NCBI GenBank assembly: GCA_903813345.2
Contig: CAIIXF020000005.1
Span: forward strand, 41,393,394 to 41,457,393
Origin: Owenia fusiformis
Taxonomy: Eukaryota; Annelida; Polychaeta; Sabellida; Oweniidae
DNA: 64,000 bases
Reading direction: 5' to 3'
Part shown: one piece after another, positions 43,542 to 55,500 of the stretch
How the letters are laid out: each line of letters begins with the position of its first letter
Numbering within the stretch: the stretch's first letter is position 1
The notes under the pieces: generated by a model
The model's input: the letters and a program-made list of their open reading frames with translations, nothing else
Databases searched by the model: none
What the model was told of the DNA's origin: nothing
Program-made: the position numbers and the translations under genes

Positions 43542-46500
43542 CTGAAATTACAGAACATTTGCACTTTAATTAATTTAATTTCGAACAATGAAATCAAAGA
43601 ATCTCACATGTAATTGTTGATATTTGGGCTGGTATTTCTTACAAATGCAAGATATAGTTCCTATATTTCGCCTAAGACAGCGTTTTTGAAGTTCCCGCGG
43701 TGCAGTGTCAGTTGCATAATATTTAATAAGTAGTCCCCCAAGGTATCACGAAAAAGAACAATAAGCCCCTGCGGTGCAAATTGCATGGTTACACGTTTTC
43801 AACAAAAACAGCTCATTCAAGCACACTGCTAATTACGATGTGTCAATCTTGTCGCCTAACAGTGTGTGTCAATCGCGTCGCCTAGCAGCTAGATGCACCA
43901 CAGGAATTCGATTGCAATAAACCGTAATGTCTTTCAAAAGAATGATGTGAGTGTAAGTGTGCTTGGATGAACTCTTTTTGTTCAAAATATGAGCATGATG
44001 ATCCAGCAATGGCAAAACAGATATATTTATTTTTGGTTGCTTTGCTCCTTATGAACAATTTCTCTGACCGTTGTATTTACAATTTTAAACATAAATAGAA
44101 CGCAATTGCAAATTGACAAGAAGCAAGAGGGTTTCTGGCTGCTAGACATGTCACGGGGCACTTAGTGTATTACTCACCTGAATAAAAGGGTACTGTAAAT
44201 ACTCAAAGGAATACTCGGTGCTGAAATAAAGGAAATAGTTTCTGCCCCTCTCCAATGGCTTCTTTGTTCTTAAAGTAGTAACATATCCCATGTCATCAGT
44301 TTTACTGAAAACAAGCATATTAAATACATGTGTGAGTTACAAGGGTAATTTGCACATCTTTCTCAATACAAAAATAAACACAATAAATATATTTTTTATT
44401 AGTGATGTGAAGCACAGTAATAAATTAACAATTGAGACTGCGCACAATTTAATAATGCATTACTACTTCTACCGGCCTGCTACCATACCCATTAAGGTTA
44501 ACTACCTCCCATGTCCATCCTTCCCAATAAGCCGGTACATTTGGCATGCCCAGTCCTGTCATTGAATTCACAAGGTTTATGCAAATAATAGTACTACTCA
44601 CCCCATGCCCAGTACTGTACTACCACCTCCCACATCCCTCCTTCCAAGAGTGACATGCTGTACATTTGGCATGCCCATTCCTGTCATTGAATTCACAAGG
44701 TTTATGCAAATAATAGTACTACTCACCCCATGCACAGTACTGTACTACCACCTCCCACATCCCTCCTTCCAAGAGTGACATGCTGTACATTTGGCATGCC
44801 CAGTCCTGTCATTGAATTCATAAGGTGTATGCAAATAATAATACTACTCACCCCATGCCCAGTACTATACGACCACCTCCCATTTCCAGTCTTCCAAGGG
44901 TGACATGTACATTTGGCATGCCCATTCCTGTCATTGAATTCATAAGGTGTATGCAAATAATAGTACTACTCACCCCATGCCCAGTACTGTACTACCACCT
45001 CCCACATCCCTCCTTCCAAGAGTGACATGCTGTACATTTGGCATGCCCATTCCTGTCATTGAATTCACAAGGTGTATGCAAATAATAATACTACTCACCC
45101 CATGCACAGTACTGTACTACCACCTCCCATTTCCAGTCTTCCAAGGGTGACATGTACATTTGGCATGCCCAGTCCTGTCATTGAATTCACAAGGTTTATG
45201 CAAATAATAGTACTACTCACCCCATGCCCAGTACTGTACTACCACCTCCCATTTCCAGTCTTCCAAGGGTGACATGTACATTTGGCATACCCATTCCTGT
45301 CATTGAATTCACAAGGTTCCCAGTTACTTGCAGCTTCATATAGTCTGGAATAAGATCAATCTCATTTATTTAAGATTTGGATGCGGGTAGACATCGTTAC
45401 TTTTCACGAGCCAAACTGCAGTTTGAACGCTGTCTCGGGTTCGGCAGCGCGCATGTTTTTTGCCAAATGACATTTTGGATAAACTTGAATATTAAACAAA
45501 TAGTGACTGCCATTAGGGGAAATAGTACAAAATATTTTCCCGAGGGAATATCCTGTCCACTGACATGTACCCGAGACTGCAGGCCGAGGGAACTAATCAG
45601 TGAACAGGATATTCCAGAGGGGAAACTTTTTACACTTTTTCCCGAAAAATGTGGCAGTCACGATTTGTTTTATTGTATACCCAACATGGGCGTAGCCAGC
45701 TTTGATCACACGAGTCAAGGCGGGTGGTGCGATCGCCAAAATATTTTCGGTTTCGGGGGGGGGGGGGGTGGAATACGAGGGCCAACATTTTTTTAAAGAT
45801 TTGTTTTGAATTTTAGAAAAAATGATGTAATTTCCTTCAAAATTGAACTAGGAGCTTCATTTTAAAGCTCCTTTCTTCTGCTTAAAGCTCTTTTCTTCTT
45901 CTGTCTAATGGTTTCTATTTTTTGGTTATGGGGGGGGGGGGGGGGGCACCCATCGCCCCCCTGGCTACGCCCAAGCCCCGTGTCTTCTGTGGAAACAAAG
46001 AAACAAAATGATAAGCTAAGTATTTTAATTTCATCGGTTAATGCTGACAGGTTCTCATTGGCATGTAAAGGCATTTTGCCTTTCAACTCCCATAATCCAA
46101 GCTAGCAGGTAAGATAAGACGTACTAATGACTGGTCACATGACCTAACTGGTGATTAGTACTTTTAATCTTACCTGTTAGCAGGGATTTAGCATTCTGGT
46201 ATGTCAGAGCCCCTCTTATCTGCCGTTTTGCGAGTCACTTTGGAAGGAAAAAGACAAAGGGGCGCGGCTATCGCGATGGGGATTTAGGACTTTCCAGGGA
46301 ATAAGTTCATCTGTTTCATATCACGTGACCAGGAATTAGCCAATGAGCATCTAGAATACATATGGGGTATATAGAAATTAACCTAATAAGCTCTAATACC
46401 ATGCCTACCAGTACAAGTAAATTCTTTTCTATTGCATACATCTACCTGGAAAGTTTTTTTGTCATATTTGCAGGCTTTCAGAAACACTATATTATCCCAT

Positions 46501-49500
46501 AAAAATTGTAATATATTTACGAATTAAAGTCCATATAGACCAATCAAACCTGGTTTATCTGGACAACTAGGACAGCATTCACCATCCTTCACTGTAGGTG
46601 AGGTGTTGTTTTCACATTGCGGCACTTCACACGAAAGTGAGTAACACATTGCCCCTTCTTCCATACAAGTGCAATGTATACATGGATTACTAGTCTCAAA
46701 ATCCCCAAGAGGATATCGCCTTCCTTCATAATCACAAACTGAAAATATACAATGATTAAAAATTAGCTGTCTTACATCTTGAAGCTGCTGAAGTCTTAGG
46801 AAACTGACATGTCCATTGCTGTCTAATGCTACTTGCCAGGTTGGCAAGCCATTCTGTGACCTAATTTGAGTAGGGGCCATATTATATTGAAACTAAGATG
46901 ACACTGTTATACAATGTTGTATAAATAAATATATATATAATATATAAGACCAATAAAATGCCTACTTAAGTGAACGCTCATATTATAACATAACACTATT
47001 AAACACAACATTCAACACTTTTATCATAAGATTAAACTTACACTTGATGTAGAATTACTGCTGATGGTTCTTGAAATATTAACCTAATTTGATAATTCAT
47101 TTTCACTCAAATATTATTCTCAAAAGTAATCAATTTAAGTTCACCTACATGGGGGAGATGGTGTAGGTGTCACCGATGTAGGACAGTGGGGACAACACTT
47201 TCCTGGTGGTACGATTGGTATAGATCCATCACCACACCTTATTATATTGGCACAGCTAACACCCATACAATCTAAATATTTTTGAAAATTACAACTCATA
47301 TTCGTTTTCTTTACAGCATTCGATGTATTTTTCAATTACCAATAAAAATCATTTAAAAAGATCTATTTCATTTATATGTAAAAATGTAATGTGTATTATA
47401 AAGTATAAAGAACACGGGGAGTAAGTCACTCACCTCTCTTTATTAAAATTATATAGGCTACATTGTATAAGAGTATAATAGCGAGATCAATAGTGCAAAA
47501 ATAGTTCATTCATGGAACGAAGCGTGAAACTTTCCACAATATCATCATAATACTATCCCCTTTGATTTAAGAGCCAGAGCCATTTTTGTGGTCCACTAGA
47601 ATGATCAAAAAGTAGTAAGTACCCCCTCCCACCAAATCCCATGGGGGTGGGGAGATATCGAAATATTTTTTTCATAAAAAATTTCTTTGAATATGGTCAT
47701 ACTACAGTTTTAGAGTGCTATTTTCATGGTAAAGAAATTTTGCAAACATAAAAAGATGATTTATCATCAATTTTTATCATTGTTAAAGACTAATCATGGG
47801 CGACGCCCACTTTTCATACCTTGAACATTTAGGTTATTAAATCTCTATCATGGGTTGAACAAATAAATGTAATTCAGTTTTCTGGATGACACCAGATACC
47901 TTTTTGATGTAAGGTGCTATAATTAATCTTTGCATTTGACTTCTTAAAGGCTTAGACCATATCACACCCCTGTTTAGAAGAAAGCAAGCAACAAATGTCC
48001 CAGATCTACAACATGTATCCACTATTCTATGTACATGTATGTCGAGTCTCTATACTCTCCTGAAGAGAACCTATGCTACAGACACAACTGTCCAGAATTT
48101 AGATGATGATGTGCTTAAACAGTTTGATGAATGGTGTGCTGACCAAGTGCCTAAACAGTTTGATGAATGGTGTGCTGACCAACAGAATGTACCAGTCTTC
48201 AAGCTTTGGTTTCTGATTATTTAAATTGAAATACTGTGCCTTGACTATGTAAGGGCTAATAGGACAGGAGAATTTTCCTCTTTATTTCCAGATGGTTTCT
48301 CTTTGATTTTCATAGTTGTTAAAGACTAGTAATAGGCGACGCCCACTTTTCATATGCTGAACATTTAGGCTATTAAACCTCTTTCATGGGTTGAACCGGA
48401 ACCAGAAAGGCCGCCACAGTCACAGTCTGCAGTCTCTAAATTCTCAAGAGAGCCTATACTACATATACAGAAGCTGTCCAGAATCTAGATAATGAAGTGA
48501 TAAACAGTTTGATGAAAAGTGTGCTGACCAACAGAATGTACCAGTCTTTAAGTTTTGCTTTCAGATTATTTGAATCGAAATACTGTGCCTTAACTAAGTG
48601 TAGGCTACTAGAGAGAAAAATTTCGCTCTTTATCTCCAGTCAATTAGCAAGCTTATCACCTGGTTTTTTGTTTTTTGACCTTGTCAATATACTTGCTGAG
48701 TACCAGTTCAGTATATCATCAGAACTCAAAGTTCAAAAATGGATAGCTTTTGGAAAAGTAAAAAATTTGAAATATCTCACTTCCCATGAAATTGCGTCTC
48801 CCCTTATTTCATGCTCCCACAGGTTCAGACACTACACCAGCAAAGGCTGGGAAAATGATTTGGGTGCCAGTGTAGAAAACATTGCCCCAAGCTTCAGATG
48901 CATGCCAAATGCTAGTAAAATGCAGGGATTGTAATGGACATGACACCTAGCTCAGTGATAATGATAATAGAGTGTTGAAGTGCTTAAATGCACAAAATAG
49001 GATATTTGAACTGCAGTTAAGATACCTAATAAGGTAACTTGTATCAATTAGTCAAAGTGCTCTCATTAAAAGTCAAAATAATGTATCATTAATTGTGAAT
49101 TATATATTATTATATCTTTATATCTAAAAGGGATGTGGCCTTTCAATTGACCTACTTAAAGCATTTATCATCTTAACATAAATAACTGACTTATCTTATC
49201 AATTTTATTCAGCCTTATTAGGTAATTTTCCTATTCATAATAGAAGACTCATTAACTTGTATTAACATTATGTATTAACATGTTGATAAAGTGGGTGTCG
49301 CCCTTGGTCAGGCTTTAATAATGAATATCCATGAGAAATACGGATGCAATCTTGAAAATTGTTTTTAAACACTGAAAATAACATACTAAAAATGAATATA
49401 GATCATATTTAAAAAAATCAACAAAAAAATACTTCCCTCCCCCCAGGATTTGATGGGAGGGCACATTTGCAATTTTTCAGATATCATCAGGACACCATTC

Positions 49501-52500
49501 CCTTTGATTTAAGAGCCAGAGCCATTTTTGTGGTTCACTAGAATGACAAAAAAGCACTTGCATCTTTTTGTTGAGCACTGTTGTTTGCAGCTGCATTTTA
49601 CTAGCATTTGGCATGCATCTGAAGCTTGGGGCAATGTTTTCCACACTGGCATCCAAATTAATTTCCCAGCCTTTGTGGTAATGGATTCCCAACTCAATTG
49701 TGAGGGTGAAGCGAGGACTGACATAGGTATAATTGTCTGGAACCAACTTATGCAACTTATGGTGGGATGTTCTCAATTTGAGTTGTTTTCTTTGTGAACA
49801 TTTCTTGTCTTGCAGCATTTACAGTTATTTCATTATTGTCTCTATTGTATAAAATCACAACAAAACGTTCAATAATTGGAATCCAGATATAGTGTCTGAA
49901 CCTGTTGGGGCATGAAATAAGTCGAGACACATAGTCCTACCATGTCAAAGGGCAGCTGCAATTTCATGAGAAGTGAGATATCTCTAATTTTTTACTTTTC
50001 CAAAAGCTATCCATTTTTGAACTTTGAGTTCTGATGATATACTGAACTGGTACTCAGCAAGCATATTGACAAGGTCAAAAAACAAAAAACCAGGTGATAA
50101 GATTGCTAATTGACTGGAGATAAAGAGGGAAATTCCCTCTCTGATAGCCCACACTTAGTTAAGGCACAGTATTTCGATTCAAATAATCGGAAACCAAAAC
50201 TTAAAGACTGGTACATTCTGTTGGTCAGCACACCTTTCATCAAACTGTTTAGGCACTGGGTCAGCACACCATTCATCAAACTGTTTAAGCACATCATCAT
50301 CTAAATTCTGGAAAGTTGTATCTGTAGCATAGGTTCTCTTCCGGAGAAAATAGAGACTCGACATACATGTACATAGAATAGTGGAAACATGTTGTAGATC
50401 TGGGACATTTGTTGCTTGCTTTCTTCTTCTAAACAGGGTTGTGCTATGGTGTAAGCCTTTAAAAAGTCAAATGCTAAGATTAATTATAGCACCTAACATC
50501 AAAAAGGTATCTGGTGTTATCCAGAAAACTGAATTACATTCATTTGTTCAACCCATGATAGAGATTTAATAATCTAAATGTTCAAGGTATGAAAAGTGGG
50601 CGTCGCCCATGATTAGTCTTTAACAATGATGGAAATCAATGATAAATCATCTTGTTTGTGTTTGCAAAATTTCTTTACCATGAAAATAGCACTCTAAAAC
50701 TGTAGTATGACCATATTCAAAGACATTTCTTTATGAAAAAAATATTCCTATATCTCCTCACCCCCATGGGATTTGGTGGGAGGGGGTACTTACTATTTTT
50801 TGATCATTCTAGTGGACCACAAAAATGGCTCTGGCTCTTAAATCAAAGGGAATGGTATTCTGATGATATGTGGAAAGTTTCATGCTTCGTTCCATGAAGG
50901 AACTATTTGCCTGTTTTCTTGCACTATTGATCTCGCTATAAGACTTACTCCCCATGATAAAGAATATGCATTTATCGAAAAGTAATAAGCCAATATAAGT
51001 GCATGCAAAACGTTGATCAAACCTCAATTTAAATGAGTCAAAAAGTGAGTTATTAATTTCAAACACATCAGTTGACTATGTCATGTTAATTACTTTCTCC
51101 ACATTGCTGGCAACATTCGCCGGGTGGTGTGAACAAGGGTTCAAATTCTCGGCACTTTTGCAGGGGACAGTCTACCAAACTGCAGTCTGAAATTATAGTT
51201 AAAATCAGACGTGTTACATGTTAACAAAGTTTGACCATATCTACATTTGAATAGGGCAGACACACGGCGGGCAAAACATATGGTTTTACAGCAAGATATC
51301 CCCACCAAATACAAAACTAATTAATTCAAAAATTAATGCCGGTGGCGAACGGTGAGCCCACGCGGTTAATGTGCCAGCTACGTAAGTCAGATATATGAGC
51401 AAAATCGTATATTGGTACTATAAGTATGAATAACATTAATGACTCCCACCAGTTGGATCAGTTGGTGTTGGAGTATTTGTTGGTCTAGGGGTCCTAGCAG
51501 TTGTTGGTTTGTTAGTGCTTGCTGTTGCTGGTTTGGCTGTGCTAGCTGTTGTTGGTTTGTTAGTGCTAGGTCTTGTTGCTGGTTTGTCAGTGCTTGCTGT
51601 TGCTGGTTTGGCTGTGCTGGCTGTTGTTGGTTTGTTAGTGCTAGGTCTTGTTGCTGGTTTGTCAGTGCTTGCTGTTGGTGGTTTGGCTGTACTAGGTCTT
51701 GCTGTTGTTGGTTTGACTGTGCTAGGTCTTGTTGCTGGTTTGTCAGTGCTTGTTGTTGCTGGTTTGGCTGTACTAGGTCTTGCTGTTGTTGGTTTGACTG
51801 TGCTAGGTCTTGTTGCTGGTTTGTCAGTGCTTGCTGTTGGTGGTTTGGCTGTACTAGGTCTTGCTGTTGTTGGTTTGACTGTGCTAGATCTTGTTGCTGG
51901 TTTGTCAGTGCTTGTTGTTGTTGGTTTGGCTGTACTAGGTATTGCTGTTGTTGGTTTAACTGTACTAGATCTTGCTGTTGTTGGTTTGGCTGTGCTAGCT
52001 GTTGTTGGTTTGTCAGTACTGGCAGTTGTTGGTTTGGCTGTACTAGGTATTGCTGTTGTTGCTTTGTTAGTGCTAGCTGTTGCTGGTTTGGCTGTGCTAG
52101 CTGTTGTTGGTTTGGCTGTACTAGGTCTTGCTGTTGTTGTATTGTTAGTGCTACCTGTTGTTGGTTTGGCTGTGCTAGGTCTTTGTGGGCTTTCAGTGCT
52201 AGGTCCTCTTGTTGGTGTTGATGTAACTTCGGGAGAAGCTAAATGTATAAATCAAATTCTTAATTATGTCATTAATTCACGATTTGAATTTCAATTTCTA
52301 TTGTAGGACAAAATGGATAATGTATGGCAATTAATTGAATAATATCTTATTTTTTTGACCATCAGCAAAATTTTGGTATCATTGCAAAGCCCCAGTACCA
52401 TAGATTTAGGAATCTTCTCTCGGGCTATTGCTATGGAAACGGACGTTATAAATAACGACCATTTTTAACGAGCATTAATAAGCAAAACATGTATTTGCGA

Positions 52501-55500
52501 ATATCTTTTTTATTATCCATCAGATAATTATGACACGGGTATCAAATGAAAGCTTATGATGCCACATTTGAAATGAGGTAAGAATTATGTAAATTATCTC
52601 ATTAACATAGCAATTGTGATGTCATAACTGAAAATCTTTCAAAAGATTTAATGTAAAAAATAGTTATGTACCTATATAATCCCATTATTTATTAAATGGT
52701 AATGTATACGATGGCTATTTCAAGCAAATTTCAAATAGTGGTTTTTGAAAGACTTTTTATTCGAAAAATCGTCAATTCATTTAAAACTAAATTTTAGAGG
52801 TCACAGATTTTTTTAAATTTAAGTGATAGATTACACTTATGCATTATCGTCACTGTATTTTTTAGAAAAAGAAAGAAAATTGGTTGAAAAATAAACGGGA
52901 AATGAACTCATATGCATGAAAGTGGTTCTGAAAAAATGCATTTAATTAAAAAATTTAATTCTCATAGAAACCAGTGTTCCGGTAATATATTTAAAACACA
53001 ATTCAATCTTCTTTTTAACCTAGTAGGACAATCAGCATTGGTAAAGTTTAACATATGTATAGAAAAGATTGACAAAGAAGATGTTTGCCACCTGAATGAC
53101 AACACTAAGGGTGCAGGATTTTTTTAGATGTAAAAATATTTAAGTGGCACATTAGATAACATTTTATTATTGAAATAGTATGTCCTTTATTCAGACTTTG
53201 CAATGGTGTTAAAATGAAGATATGTTTTACATTGTATATTTGTATATTTGATGATTAAGCATTTTCAACATTTATTTAAAAATGGCGAGAATTTTTTTTC
53301 AAAAATGAATATTTGAGAGAGATGTGACTTTCTTGTATAAGACTTTAGCGATACGATCCTTTCATTGCATCCTCTACTGCATGGTGCTATATTTTGATTC
53401 GTAGTATAAAACTAAGATTAAAACCATATTTAAGGTTGATTTTTGAAAAGTTTTGGGCTTCTAGAATATTAAAAATGCAAAAATCTTGAAATACAAGTTC
53501 TCAAATGGATGAATTCCAGGTAAACCCATGGATGACACATGTTGTTTCGACTTTACAGGTTTCAGTGTACTTATTATGGAATACACGAGGTCACCTGTTA
53601 TATGGTTATAAAGTTGTATGAAAAAATTGTATGAGAACAGCTCACAATTTGCCCCCGAAGTACCCACTTTTTGCTAATAGAGTTTTATAAAAGCTATTTG
53701 CATAAACTTTTCTTAAACTTAATCAATGTTATTTCTATGTTTGTCATGTACAAAAAAGAAAAATTCCAATGATACTGAAAAAATAAAAAATATTGCCTCT
53801 AATAGGGGTGTGTCCTAGGAGGTATAAACCCTCAATAACGGGCACTGGCAATGGGGTGGTAATGTTCACATCAAAATTATAAATTTTAAAAAGACATCTT
53901 GTCGGTATAAGAAATTAAAATTAATAATTTGTATCTTTCGGGTGCACGGGGACAATAATTACCTGAAAGCACCACTCTTTCATAGTAATCCATGTTTCTA
54001 CTGGCTCGGGTTGATCCGGTGTCATCCCTATTACTTCTGCTTATGATACACATCCGATCGTTTGGAACATAGTCCGCAGATCTGCACACAAAAACAGTCA
54101 TTTTAATACATCTTTCGAGGCACTCTTCCAGTGACAGTCCTCTAGCTCTGTCATCGTTGTTGCCAGGGAGATATTGACCTTGTTTACGGACCCAATATAC
54201 ACCGTTCATCTGCATGGGAGCTTCACCTACAATGCAGTAGTTGAAATATGAAACATAACACGACTAGATCAGTCAGAGCCTTTTTAAAGTTCATACACCG
54301 TGTTACGTATGGAAAATAATGTGTAAGTGAAGTGTATCATGATTTGTCATGTATGAAAAACAATAGATCAAAAAAGAAGTCTTGAATGATCCGTCACTTA
54401 AGGAATATGTAATATCATAGAAATTGGTAAGCAATGATTTGTCAATTTTTAAACCTAGTATGCATTATGCTCTGTTATATTAGTTTATATGCTTACCATC
54501 TCTTGGATTGGGATAGGAGATAATGGTTGATTCAGTTGCCGGTCTTGTTGAGTTATCTGAAATGAATGTACAATGTTCACATGATTATAGATAAGAGGAA
54601 AGGAGGATAATTGAAATGTGACAAAATATATGGCATAGTGACAGTGATATGTTTTATAAAACGTATAGTTTTTAGTATCGCCATCCGGACATGCTTGGAA
54701 ACGCAATTTCCATTTCCGTAGAATTGGGTTAATAGAGACTTTAAGTGTTCACATACAGCAACCTATACGTATCAATCGCCCATATACAAATACATGTAAC
54801 TTTCTCATTGTTGAGGTGATCTTCACAGTCGATTGACTTTTCTACTATTCAGATTTTCTTGAATAAATACAAGTGAAAGCTATACTGGTGAATAACAGAA
54901 TATGTGAAAATCAGAAAGATTGACCGTCTAGTTATTTCTTGAGAAATATTTTAATTTAACAATGTTTTAATGAGAAAATGCCCTTTTCAAATAAAAAAGC
55001 ACAATCCAGATTCTCTTTAAAGAAAGACTGATCATTTTGTGGGAAACCAAATGTTATTTAGAAATACACCGTCCGGTTTTTGAAAAAAACGTCGAATGTT
55101 ATGGATTAGTGGGAAATATTATCATTCCGTTGTATATAATGGTATTCTCATTTCCAGGCATGGCTTATGTGAGTACAATAGGTTGCTACTAGTCACTGCT
55201 GTCTAGTTTCTTCTCACTTCTTTAGATGTATGCATACTTTAGTGATTTAGGATTTAGGATTCATTTGACTAGTGGATCACCTGGAGAACAATAACAAATT
55301 CATTAAAAAATCACAACTGTGTACACATTATAAAGGGTACCCATATTCATACTGTCTTATTAAAATTCCAATACGTTTGACTTCGTATTGTAATTGTAAA
55401 AAAACTTTATGGACACCCTGCATATCCATTGAGGTAGCCACTAGATGCCATTTAAACTAAGTGTAACTTATTATTGTAATTCGAGGACCCGCTGGACAAT

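Noticed and set aside
45377-45796. 139-codon plus-strand frame
   Set aside because: It runs across hairpin arms and a poly-G tract of small foldback elements and has no family motif.
51439-52306. Two long plus-strand frames rich in Cys/Trp and in Val/Leu/Ala
   Set aside because: They are antisense shadows of the gene C mucin-like exon, which has splice sites in the right phase and joins neighbouring exons in frame.
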